64,000 bases of DNA from CAKZNE01 sp002695025 (lineage in GTDB: Bacteria; Bacteroidota; Bacteroidia; Flavobacteriales; Schleiferiaceae), in contig CAJWML010000002.1 of the NCBI GenBank assembly GCA_913043285.1, positions 124,001-188,000 of the forward strand, in the 5' to 3' direction. Each line of letters opens with the position of its first letter. Position 1 is the first letter of the stretch. Position numbers and translations under genes: made by a program. This document shows positions 27,250 to 34,588 of the stretch, piece after piece. The notes below the pieces were generated by a model. The model searched no databases, was not told the origin of the DNA, and saw only the letters and a list, made by a program, of their open reading frames with translations.

Positions 27250-27675
27250 TCAGTTGGTTTCTGTATGTTGTTTGAAATTATCCAGGATGGCCTGCCATCC
27301 GACCCTCTGCAGTTCTACCGGGTTCTGGTTTTCGGCATCAAATGTTTCCGTGATATGGGTTTGGTCACCACGGCTTTCAAAATGTATTTCTACTTTCCGA
27401 TCATCATCCAGGGTATAGGCAATGTGCTCATGTTTCCGGATGTCCGTATAGGTTCCTCCAAAGTCAAAGCCTGCACTGCCATCTTTGGCTTCCATCCGGT
27501 AAACCAGCCGGCCTCCCTCTTTAAAGTCGTTACTGGCCGTAGGTGTGTGCCAGTCCGGGTGGGCGCTGTTCCATTTAATGATATGATCCGGGTCGTTCCA
27601 GTAATCCCACACTTTTTCCATGGGTGCATTTACCGTGGCCTGGATGGTGACTTTTATTGTTTTGGAGGTTTCCAT
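27250..27675 (-). CDS. SRPBCC/AHSA1-like domain protein, first gene of the operon
   Basis: 141 residues. VTIQATVNAPMEKVWDYWNDPDHIIKWNSAHPDWHTP is a typical AHSA1-type start with the acidic/histidine cluster of the ligand pocket; C-terminal helix ELQRVGWQAILDNFKQH. Upstream is a 330-bp gap, so this is the probable head of the 13-gene unit. A weak -7 element (AATCTTTG, minus strand 27710-27703; one mismatch to TAnnTTTG) lies 28 bp upstream. Confidence 0.88.
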   Translation of the reverse strand: METSKTIKVTIQATVNAPMEKVWDYWNDPDHIIKWNSAHPDWHTPTASNDFKEGGRLVYRMEAKDGSAGFDFGGTYTDIRKHEHIAYTLDDDRKVEIHFESRGDQTHITETFDAENQNPVELQRVGWQAILDNFKQHTETN

Positions 27676-28007
27676 GATAGAGTGCTTTTAAAATTTGATA
27701 TACAAAGATTGGTATAGCTGTTCAGTTTTACGGTGGTTAAATACGGCATATAAACAGGGTAATTGCGACACTTCCTTTAAACCTGGTCAGAGTAATGAAA
27801 CTTTTCCGAAAATATGCCTTACAGGAGGCACTTTAGCGCCTCTTTTATTGGATCGAAAACGCTGAAAACCCGTCAGGATTTCCAAATCCATAGCTCTTTT
27901 TTGACTCTTTAAATAAGCTTACCCGGTAAGAGGTTGGCCCAATTAAAAGATGATGCTTTGAGAGACTTCATCAATGAGATTACTTTGAGGTAACCGCCAA
28001 TGATCGG
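27676..28007. other. Intergenic region without recognisable gene
   Basis: About 330 bp. It contains the weak minus-strand promoter for the operon (27703-27710) and a plus-strand terminator-like hairpin at 27825-27842 (GAGGCAC, loop TTTA, GCGCCTC, one mismatch, then TTTTATT). No plus-strand gene ends nearby, so the hairpin may be a remnant or belong to an unannotated RNA. I see no convincing coding frame. Confidence 0.4.
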
Positions 28008-28475
28008 TTATTTACGTTTAGCCTTCAGGTCTTTCAGGTAAACTTCCAGTTTTTCGGCATTTTGTTCCAGTCCTTTATCCGCCTTGAAGGTTTTGACAGT
28101 CTGTATAAACTCTTCGCGGTCCCTGAATAGCATGGTCCAGATGATCTTTGTTTGTTCACCCAGATCTTCAAACTCTATATGGGCTATAAAATGTGGTCCG
28201 TGCTCATGTTTATAGGCAATCAGTTTGCGCTCGATTACCTCGGTATAGGTGTATCGGTTGGGGTAAACGGTTCCGTCCGAACCTGTCATGGTAAGCTCGT
28301 AGCGGCCACCGGTATAAGGTTCCAAAAGGCTTACTTCATTGGTAAAACCATGGGGCCCCCACCAGTTTTGAATATGTTCGGGTTTTGTCCACACCTCCCA
28401 GACCAGATCAATAGGAGCGTTTAATATGCGGACCATTTGCAGCCCTCTGTCGTCAATGTCACTTTGTTTTATCAT
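28008..28475 (-). CDS. SRPBCC/AHSA1-like protein co-transcribed with an ArsR regulator
   Basis: 155 residues. MVRILNAPIDLVWEVWTKPEHIQNWWGPHGFTNEV is a textbook AHSA1/START-like start with WWGPxGF. The start overlaps the 3' end of the ArsR-type gene by 17 bp, so the two are one transcriptional unit. In many bacteria ArsR-SRPBCC pairs sense or handle small toxic molecules, but the ligand is unknown. Confidence 0.9.
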   Translation of the reverse strand: MIKQSDIDDRGLQMVRILNAPIDLVWEVWTKPEHIQNWWGPHGFTNEVSLLEPYTGGRYELTMTGSDGTVYPNRYTYTEVIERKLIAYKHEHGPHFIAHIEFEDLGEQTKIIWTMLFRDREEFIQTVKTFKADKGLEQNAEKLEVYLKDLKAKRK

Positions 28476-28791
28476 GCTGTTTATTTTTTAAAGTTTCCAG
28501 GTATTTTTCCAGGGAATCCAGTTTAGCCTCCCAGAACTGACGGTATTGGTCTATCCATTCGTGTACTTCGCTGAGAGGTTCAAGCTGAGGGTAGCAATAG
28601 CGCTCACGGCCCTGTTTTTTTATGACCACAATGCCACATTCTTCCAGCATTTTGATGTGCTTGGAAATAGCGGGGCGGCTGATATCAAATTTTTCGGCCA
28701 CTGCATTAAGGTTCAGGGGTTCTTGGGTGATCAGTCCGATGATTTCCCTGCGGGTAGGGTCGGCTATGGCCTGAAATACGTCTCTTCTCAT
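28459..28791 (-). CDS. ArsR-family winged-helix regulator
   Basis: 110 residues from ATG 28791 (MRRDVFQAIADPTRREIIGLI). The open frame continues upstream through the operator region, but the family start is clear. Helix-turn-helix: LNLNAVAEKFDISRPAISKHIKMLEECGIV. The metal-binding CxC of ArsR/SmtB is absent, placing it with the non-metal ArsR regulators often next to AHSA1 proteins. Two palindromes (28809-28850) lie just upstream between it and the divergent reductase gene, consistent with autorepression. Confidence 0.93.
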   Translation of the reverse strand: MRRDVFQAIADPTRREIIGLITQEPLNLNAVAEKFDISRPAISKHIKMLEECGIVVIKKQGRERYCYPQLEPLSEVHEWIDQYRQFWEAKLDSLEKYLETLKNKQHDKTK

Positions 28792-28808
28792 AACATCATC
28801 TATATTAT

Positions 28809-28850
28809 GTAACAAATTGGTTACAAATATATATGTAACTGATTTGTTAC
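28809..28850. promoter_or_regulatory. Twin palindromic operator in the ArsR/reductase divergent promoter
   Basis: Box 1 GTAACAAATTGGTTAC (28809-28824) and box 2 GTAACTGATTTGTTAC (28835-28850) both have perfect GTAAC/GTTAC arms around a 6-bp spacer, and centre spacing is 26 bp. Box 2 read on the other strand matches box 1 at 14 of 16 positions, so the whole region forms a larger near-palindrome. It lies 18 bp upstream of the ArsR start. Confidence 0.85.
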
Positions 28851-28906
28851 GCAAATTTGATAAAACAATTTTTGGTGGTGACCCTGTTATGTATCCAAAC
28901 AAGAAT

Positions 28907-29560
28907 ATGGATTATAAACAAAAAGTAAAAAGTCTGGACTGGCTGGCTCATAATGCCGTACAGTTGCGGGTTGAAAAGCCGGCCGGTTTTGAATACCAGG
29001 CAGGAGATGCGGTAGAGATCAAAGTAGGGGACCAGGATTCCGGACCTTTTACCATGACTAATCTGCCCGATGAAAGCTATCTGGAATTTGTGATCAGGAT
29101 CTACCCGGATCATAACGGTAAGACCAAGGCTATTAGCAAGTTATCAGCCGGAGATGAAATAGAATTTACAGAGCCTTTCGGTACTTTCCAGGAAAAGGAA
29201 GGAGCCATTTTCCTGGCGGGAGGCACCGGCATTACGCCATTTCTGGCTATTATGCGCAAGATGTATGAAGTGGGTAAACTGGAGAACAGCCTTCTGTTCT
29301 TTTCCAATAAGACCCGTAAAGATCTTTTCCTGGAAAAAGAGTTGCGCGCTATGCTAGGCGACCGTTACCAAAATGTGATCACTGAAGACAAGGAGGACCC
29401 GGAATATTATGGTGAAATTGATGGGGACTATTTAAAGAACCGTATCGGTGACCTTTCCAAACCGCTTTTTATATGTGGCCCACCGCCCTTTGATAAGGCC
29501 ATGCAGGAGATAGCGGAAAGCATTGGAATTGAAACAAACAATATGAACCTGAGCAGTTAG
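28907..29560 (+). CDS. FAD-binding flavodoxin/ferredoxin reductase-like protein
   Basis: 217 residues from ATG 28907 (MDYKQKVKSLDWL); an alternative ATG at 28889 would add six residues. An FAD-binding beta barrel (GFEYQAGDAVEIKV, then GPFTMTNLP) precedes an NAD(P)-binding half with LAGGTGITPFLAIM and FICGPPPFDKAM, the FNR-superfamily pattern. No ferredoxin (2Fe-2S) domain is attached, so it likely passes electrons to or from a separate carrier. It is divergent from the ArsR unit with the operator between them. The stop overlaps the convergent AlkC-like gene by 4 bp. Confidence 0.88.
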   Translation: MDYKQKVKSLDWLAHNAVQLRVEKPAGFEYQAGDAVEIKVGDQDSGPFTMTNLPDESYLEFVIRIYPDHNGKTKAISKLSAGDEIEFTEPFGTFQEKEGAIFLAGGTGITPFLAIMRKMYEVGKLENSLLFFSNKTRKDLFLEKELRAMLGDRYQNVITEDKEDPEYYGEIDGDYLKNRIGDLSKPLFICGPPPFDKAMQEIAESIGIETNNMNLSS

Positions 29561-30309
29561 AGATTATAATCTCCCTTGCGGGTGGCATGCTTGATTATCC
29601 ATTTTGTTGAGGGATGGTCGCTTTTCGCCCAGGATGATAAAAGTTGTAAAGTGGGTTTGGGATTTACCTTGAGGTAATCCGTAAGGTGATTGGCCACGGA
29701 CCTCTGAACAAACTTGATCGTATCTTCTTTAAGTAGCTCCAATATTTCAAAAACCGGGGCAGGATCTTCAATAAACAGTTCCAGTTTAGGAGCCCAGGGT
29801 AGTTTAGGCCGTAAGCCTTCCGATGCCAGCCTGCGCAAATGGAAATTGCCCGACTGCGCCCAAGCTTTCATTTGAGCCAGGGTCTGTTTAGGATACTTCC
29901 GGATAAAGGGGCGGATGCAGTATTCTCCTGTGTTGCGTTTGGTGATCTCTGCAATAGCGCCTATGGAGGTGTCATAGTTATCCAAACCGTATAACTCCAC
30001 GTACTTTCCTATGGGAAGCAACCAGTAATAATGGGTAAACATGCCGGTTTCCTTAGGATTTTCATCTCCCAGTATGGGCATTAGTATAGCTATGGAACGC
30101 TCGTAATCAGGCGGAAGTACTTTTTGTAACTCACGAGCGTGCAGCAGCACTCTTTGCGTATATGACAACCCCTCACACTGGTTGGCTATTGCTGCTATGT
30201 ATTGCGGACTATTAAATTCCGGGAATACACCTTTGATTTTCTCGGAAAGTAGTTCCGCCAGCTTGGCCCCGAACTTAGGTGTGATGCTGTAGTCTTTCTT
30301 TTCGGTCAT
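29557..30309 (-). CDS. AlkC/AlkD-like DNA alkylation repair protein
   Basis: 250 residues, helical HEAT-like repeats. KGVFPEFNSPQYIAAI, EGLSYTQRVLLHARELQKVLPPDYERSIAIL and LRRLASEGLRPKLPWAPKL match AlkC-type DNA glycosylases, which excise N3- and N7-alkylated purines without base flipping. Its start overlaps the stop of the upstream DUF1801 gene by one base (TAATG). The group 30309-29557 therefore looks like a two-gene unit. Confidence 0.85.
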   Translation of the reverse strand: MTEKKDYSITPKFGAKLAELLSEKIKGVFPEFNSPQYIAAIANQCEGLSYTQRVLLHARELQKVLPPDYERSIAILMPILGDENPKETGMFTHYYWLLPIGKYVELYGLDNYDTSIGAIAEITKRNTGEYCIRPFIRKYPKQTLAQMKAWAQSGNFHLRRLASEGLRPKLPWAPKLELFIEDPAPVFEILELLKEDTIKFVQRSVANHLTDYLKVNPKPTLQLLSSWAKSDHPSTKWIIKHATRKGDYNL

Positions 30310-30695
30310 TATTTCTTCTTTCCGGCCTTGCGTGCCATCATCTTTTCTTCATTAACCCGCATGCGGTAGTGCACAATTTTTTCAATGAGTTCAGCCGGTA
30401 AGGGTTGTTCCGGCTGGAATTGCAGGGTGGACTTACCGCTCATATAGGGCTTGATCTCACTTTTCAGATCGTCAGGAAAGGTGTTGGTGCAAGGGAAGAA
30501 GCTACAGTGGTTTTTAAAAGAAGCGTAGCTCACCAGCATACCGTGCCACTTGAACATGGGCATGCCATAACTGATCTTTTCTTCCGCATCGGGAATTATT
30601 CGCTTCACCTGCTCCCGTAGGCGCTGAAGAGCTTGTTGATGTTCCGGGGAACACTGCTCTAAATATTGGTCTACGGCAAATTGATCGTTACGCAT
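30309..30695 (-). CDS. DUF1801 protein (YdhG/Fra-like fold)
   Basis: 128 residues. AVDQYLEQCSPEHQQALQRLREQVKRIIPDAEEKISYGMPMFKWHGMLVSYASFKNHCSFFP contains the EKISYGMP and KNHCSFFP features of DUF1801. Relatives are described as putative iron chaperones, but this is uncertain. It ends in a very basic tail (MMARKAGKKK). Co-transcribed with the AlkC-like gene. Confidence 0.88.
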   Translation of the reverse strand: MRNDQFAVDQYLEQCSPEHQQALQRLREQVKRIIPDAEEKISYGMPMFKWHGMLVSYASFKNHCSFFPCTNTFPDDLKSEIKPYMSGKSTLQFQPEQPLPAELIEKIVHYRMRVNEEKMMARKAGKKK

Positions 30696-30805
30696 AAGCC
30701 TTGGGATTTGAATAAGGTAAATCTATGAAAGTCCGGCTCGATGTAGGTTATTTCATTGCGACTTTGATCAGGGTCAAAAGCGACATGCTGATCCCGCAAA
30801 GCTTT

Positions 30806-30813
30806 TAGCTTTG
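30806..30813 (+). promoter_or_regulatory. Putative -7 element upstream of the GyrI-like gene
   Basis: TAGCTTTG matches TAnnTTTG exactly, 20 bp before the ATG at 30834. No TTG is seen at the expected -33 position, so this is a partial promoter. Confidence 0.35.
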
Positions 30814-30833
30814 TACCTGCTTATGCACAAACT

Positions 30834-31313
30834 ATGGATCCCAGAATAGAAAAAACCGAAGCGATGACCCTGGCAGGTAAAAAGCTACACATGTCCTTTA
30901 TACAAGATAAAACCGGAGAGCTGTGGCGCAGCTTTATGCCCCTTAAATCCCGAATTCCCAACGCTTCCCATGAGCTCTATTCGGCAGAGGTTTTTCCGGG
31001 TATGGATTTTTTCAGGGCCCCTGATCCCGCCCGTGATTTTGAAAAATGGGCTGCGGTACGCGTAGATGACCCTTATGACGTTCCGGATGAATTTGAAACG
31101 CTGGATATCCCGGCCGGGCTTTATGCCGTTTTCCCGTATAAGGGAAAGCCCAGTGAGGCGGCACCGGTATTCCGCTATATTCATACCCAATGGCTGCCAG
31201 CCTCAGCATATACCCTGGATGATCGTCCGCATTTTGCCGTGATGGACAAACGGTATAAAGGAGAAGACCCGGATTCAGAAGAGGAATTCTGGGTACCGAT
31301 TAAGAAGAAATGA
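30834..31313 (+). CDS. GyrI-like/effector-binding domain protein
   Basis: 159 residues. The pattern KTEAMTLAGKKLHMSF, DFEKWAAVRVDD, DIPAGLYAVFPYKG and FRYIHTQWLPASAYTLDDRPHFAVM is typical of standalone GyrI-like (AraC effector-binding) proteins, which bind small molecules or inhibit gyrase in some cases. No DNA-binding domain is attached. Its stop codon abuts the stop of the convergent VOC gene (31314). Confidence 0.88.
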   Translation: MDPRIEKTEAMTLAGKKLHMSFIQDKTGELWRSFMPLKSRIPNASHELYSAEVFPGMDFFRAPDPARDFEKWAAVRVDDPYDVPDEFETLDIPAGLYAVFPYKGKPSEAAPVFRYIHTQWLPASAYTLDDRPHFAVMDKRYKGEDPDSEEEFWVPIKKK

Positions 31314-31685
31314 TTATTGCGTAATAAGCAGGTAATAGCCATCAGGATCGCGCACCGCAAATTCCTTACGATGAGAGTTGGTGCTTATAGCCGGTTCCTT
31401 TTCTATGGATGCTTTCAACCTCCGGGCTTTTTTCCAGATGGCATCCAGGTTTTCAACCGTCAGATAAATGATCAGCCCATTGTCAGCTGGCAAGGTGCGG
31501 TTCTTCATAGTGGGGTGATCATGTTCTTCCCAGGCGTGCAGGCACAGGAAAAGCTCTCCTTTTTCATCCATAAGCATTTCAAAAGTAGTTCCACCGTGAA
31601 TGCCTTTGCAATCCAATAACTCCTGATACCATTTTGAACTTTGGGCTACGTCTGCCACCGCTATTATGGGTTGACATTTGGTCAT
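31314..31685 (-). CDS. VOC family protein (glyoxalase/bleomycin-resistance-like)
   Basis: 123 residues. PIIAVADVAQSSKWYQELLDC at the start and EFAVRDPDGYYLLI at the end are VOC signatures; a histidine and glutamates (LHAWEEHDHP) could be metal ligands. Function unknown. Its start overlaps the DUF3224 stop by 4 bp (ATGA). Confidence 0.88.
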   Translation of the reverse strand: MTKCQPIIAVADVAQSSKWYQELLDCKGIHGGTTFEMLMDEKGELFLCLHAWEEHDHPTMKNRTLPADNGLIIYLTVENLDAIWKKARRLKASIEKEPAISTNSHRKEFAVRDPDGYYLLITQ

Positions 31686-32074
31686 GTCAATTCATATTCA
31701 AATTCGTAATAATGTTGCCCCTCCTTGATGACGATCTCCATGGTGCCGCTAAGGCCGGTGAGTTCACCGGTACCGGAATCAGGCACCACTTCCAGGATAA
31801 GTCGGGGTTCACCGCGTTTCATTATGCCGAAGTGCTGCAGTATAAAACTACCTTTCTTACCCATGAGGGTTCCAACGGTTTGTTCAATAACCACATAACC
31901 AGCTGATCCCTTTACAGGAGTGACAGCGCTGAGCATTTCGCCCTTACTGGTGGCGGAGAGATCGCCATGAAAGGTTTTATCCAATAACATCCTGGCTATT
32001 TGTATGCCTTCCTGTGGTTGGCCGGAATAGGTGAGAGGTTCCATTTTTACATCAAAGGTTCCGCTGATCTTCAT
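31682..32074 (-). CDS. DUF3224 domain protein
   Basis: 130 residues. SGTFDVKMEPLTYSGQPQEG, then GDLSATSKGEMLSA and VVPDSGTGELTGLSGTMEIVI with YEFEYEL are the DUF3224 hallmarks, an allene-oxide-cyclase-like barrel with unknown activity. Translationally coupled to the following VOC gene. Confidence 0.9.
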   Translation of the reverse strand: MKISGTFDVKMEPLTYSGQPQEGIQIARMLLDKTFHGDLSATSKGEMLSAVTPVKGSAGYVVIEQTVGTLMGKKGSFILQHFGIMKRGEPRLILEVVPDSGTGELTGLSGTMEIVIKEGQHYYEFEYELT

Positions 32075-32315
32075 GAGAGTGTTTCTGGGGTTTTAAGGTT
32101 GTAAAGTTAAAGGTTTCGGGTCTGTACTGGCAGAACCAGGGCATCTTGCATACAGGTTTAACCTTACCACTGGGAAAGTGAAGACCCGGGTAGGGAATGA
32201 TGTGATGGATACGCAGGCTCACAAATGTTTAAGATGAATTTTTTCAGTCGCAAAAAATCCTAATTTGCATCATCTTAACCGTTGACCTTTTAAAGATTAA
32301 CCCGGCAATGTGCCC

Positions 32316-32825
32316 ATGAAAATATCCTTCGTACTAATCGTGATTGTAGCTGCGGTTTTAACCAGCTGCCATACCCCAAATTCCAAAACAACAGAAATGA
32401 AAAAGCCTGAAAATGAAACTGCGGACACCACTTCAATCAAAGACACTACCCCTAAGGTAACCGGCATAGGCGGTATTTTCTTTTATACGGATAACCCTCA
32501 GCAAACCAAGGAGTGGTATACCCGGAATTTGGGAATTGAGATCAATGACTGGGGAAGTTCCAGTTTTGACACACGTGACCTTGACAAACCGGAAGAGGTA
32601 ATTTCTCTGCAATGGATGCCCTTCAAAAAAGAAAGCCAACATTTTGCACCCTCTGAAAGGGAGTTCATGATCAATTACCGGGTTCAGAATATTGAATCGC
32701 TGGTAGATAAGCTCAAAGCCAACGGAGTAAATGTTCTGGATAGCATTGCTACCTATGACTACGGGAAGTTTGTGCATATTATGGATGCCGAGGGAAATAA
32801 GATTGAGTTGTGGGAACCAAGTTAG
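32316..32825 (+). CDS. VOC-fold lipoprotein
   Basis: 169 residues from ATG 32316; a GTG six bases upstream is less likely. Lipoprotein signal with LTSC lipobox, then a linker rich in T/E/K, then a VOC domain (GIGGIFFYTDNPQQTKEWYTRNLGIE, C-terminal KFVHIMDAEGNKIELWEPS). A VOC domain attached to a lipoprotein anchor is uncommon; the ligand would be bound outside the cytoplasm. Single gene flanked by non-coding gaps. Confidence 0.87.
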   Translation: MKISFVLIVIVAAVLTSCHTPNSKTTEMKKPENETADTTSIKDTTPKVTGIGGIFFYTDNPQQTKEWYTRNLGIEINDWGSSSFDTRDLDKPEEVISLQWMPFKKESQHFAPSEREFMINYRVQNIESLVDKLKANGVNVLDSIATYDYGKFVHIMDAEGNKIELWEPS

Positions 32826-32981
32826 GCAAGAGTAAATAACATTGGCTGAAGTTATATCCGGCTTTCTATATCCCTTATAAATAGCTGCATCGTTTAGAAT
32901 GCTTCCCGGAAAACATATTTTTAAGATCCTGCAGGGAAAAATCTTAGTGATTAGTACCTTCGGCAGGAATCAGTCTATGCT

Positions 32982-33548
32982 ATGAAAAACGAGCCAAAGG
33001 AACTTTCACCGGAGAACAAACAGGAATTACTGGATATCCTTGAATCCCGCTTCAGGGAAAACCTCAATCGCCATAAGGATATGGATTGGGCCGGATTAAA
33101 AGCAAAGCTGGAAAAAAGTCCCCGCCAATTGCTTTCATTGTACAGGATGGAAAGCACCGGGGGAGAGCCGGATGTAGTGGGTTATGATCAAAAGAAGAAT
33201 GAGTACATCTTTTTTGACTGTTCCAAAGAGAGCCCGGACGGGCGAAGGAGCCTGTGCTACGACCGTGCTGCCCTGGATGCCCGCAAAAAAAACAAGCCGG
33301 AGAACAGCGCGCTGGATATCGCTAATGAAATAGGGATCAATATTCTTACCGAGGATCAATACCACAGGCTCCAGGAACTTGGTGACTTTGACACCAAAAC
33401 ATCAAGCTGGATACAGACACCTTCATCTATCCGGGAACGGGGAGGTGCTATATTTGGTGATTTCCGTTTCGGGCGAACCTTTATTTACCATAATGGTGCC
33501 GATTCCTATTATGCTGCACGTGGTTTCCGGGGCGAATTAAGAGTTTAA
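32982..33548 (+). CDS. DUF4256 domain protein
   Basis: 188 residues. LLDILESRFRENLNRHKDMDWAGLKAKLE, MESTGGEPDVVGYD, YIFFDCSKESPDGRRSLCYDR and IFGDFRFGRTFIYHNGADSYYAARGFRG are highly typical for DUF4256, a widespread small family with no known function. It is followed 23 bp later by an NTF2-like gene on the same strand. Confidence 0.92.
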   Translation: MKNEPKELSPENKQELLDILESRFRENLNRHKDMDWAGLKAKLEKSPRQLLSLYRMESTGGEPDVVGYDQKKNEYIFFDCSKESPDGRRSLCYDRAALDARKKNKPENSALDIANEIGINILTEDQYHRLQELGDFDTKTSSWIQTPSSIRERGGAIFGDFRFGRTFIYHNGADSYYAARGFRGELRV

Positions 33549-33571
33549 TCAATCTGTTTAAAACAAGCTTT

Positions 33572-33934
33572 ATGAGCCATACACACATCGCTACATCCTT
33601 CCTCAAGCTGGCCAGCAGTGGTTTGGCCGAAGATGCTTTTGATAAATATGTCCATCCGGATTTCTTTCATCATAACCAATACTTTAAAGGAGACCGGCAA
33701 AGCCTGAAGGAAGCTATGAAAGAAGCTCACCAGAGCAGTCCAAACCGGGCCTTTGACATTAAGCATACCTACGGGGATGGCGATACCGTTATAACCCACT
33801 CCCACGTAAGTAAAGAAGATGCAGAGATTGCCGTGGTGCATATTTTCCGTTTCCGTGGAGATAAGATTATGGAAATGTGGGATTTGGGACAGGTGATCCG
33901 CGAGGATTCTCCCAATATCAATGGTCCATTCTAA
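33572..33934 (+). CDS. NTF2/SnoaL-like protein
   Basis: 120 residues. FLKLASSGLAEDAFDKYVHPDFFHHNQYFKGDRQSLKEAM, then HTYGDGDTVITHSHV and VVHIFRFRGDKIMEMWDLGQ are typical for the SnoaL-type polyketide cyclase-like family. Function unknown. Probably in one transcript with the DUF4256 gene. Confidence 0.88.
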   Translation: MSHTHIATSFLKLASSGLAEDAFDKYVHPDFFHHNQYFKGDRQSLKEAMKEAHQSSPNRAFDIKHTYGDGDTVITHSHVSKEDAEIAVVHIFRFRGDKIMEMWDLGQVIREDSPNINGPF

Positions 33935-33997
33935 AGCCTCTCTGGTAAGGCTACGCAACCACCATAGGGAATGTGGCATCTGTTCATTAAAGCAATT

Positions 33998-34417
33998 ATG
34001 AAAAAGTTAACCTTTTTACTTGTATTGGCCGGAATGGTGGGCGCCTGCTCTAAAAATGACAATGAAACTGATAAACCAGGACCTGGCAATACTTCTTTGG
34101 AGGGGCAGTATCAATTAGTGGAAATACTGGCTGACCCGGGCGATGGAAGCGGAACCTTTGAGCCGGTAAACAGTACAAAGATGGTAATGCTGTATGCAGA
34201 CGGAACGGTAAAATCCAACGGAGATATTTGCACGATGGTTGGAGCTACCGACTCGGCTACGCAGGGCACTTATTCTCTTACCGATTCCAGCATTACTGTC
34301 ACCAATTGCTCAAAGTTATTTTTTGAGCAAAACAGTAGCCAGCTCATTATCAATTATCCCTGCATAGAAGCCTGCCGGGCCAAGTATAAAAAGATACCTT
34401 TGGCTACGGTTAACTAG
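33998..34417 (+). CDS. Small lipoprotein, lipocalin-like
   Basis: 139 residues from ATG 33998 (MKKLTFLLVLAGMVGACSKN); upstream starts at 33971 add a non-signal stretch. Lipobox VGAC. After a PGPGN linker comes a beta-rich domain beginning LEGQYQLVEI with TYSLTDSSITVTNC and LIINYPC, which looks like the lipocalin-like family of Bacteroidota lipoproteins. Function unknown. Strong terminator follows. Confidence 0.78.
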   Translation: MKKLTFLLVLAGMVGACSKNDNETDKPGPGNTSLEGQYQLVEILADPGDGSGTFEPVNSTKMVMLYADGTVKSNGDICTMVGATDSATQGTYSLTDSSITVTNCSKLFFEQNSSQLIINYPCIEACRAKYKKIPLATVN

Positions 34418-34436
34418 TAATAATCTTACGATTTTT

Positions 34437-34486
34437 AGAATCCTGTAAGAACATTCATCTAAATGTTCTTACAGGATTCTTTATTT
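34437..34486 (+). terminator. Very strong rho-independent terminator
   Basis: Perfect 19-bp stem: 34437-34455 pairs with 34462-34480, loop CATCTA, followed by TTATTT and preceded by TTTTT. It could act in both directions. It lies 19 bp beyond the lipoprotein stop. Confidence 0.9.
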
Positions 34487-34540
34487 ACAGTGCATTTATC
34501 TACTTGATAGTTAATGACTATTAAGTGTTTGGGTGTAAAA

Positions 34541-34571
34541 TTTGCTAGACAAAAGTCTGGAAGTATATTTG
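34541..34571 (+). promoter_or_regulatory. Promoter of the histidine kinase/response regulator pair
   Basis: TTTG at 34541-34544, then a 19-bp spacer, then TATATTTG at 34564-34571. This fits the Bacteroidota primary sigma consensus (-33 TTTG, -7 TAnnTTTG) perfectly. The transcript would start near 34578, only about ten bases before the chosen ATG. Confidence 0.75.
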
Positions 34572-34588
34572 CGACATATTTTTCTTAC

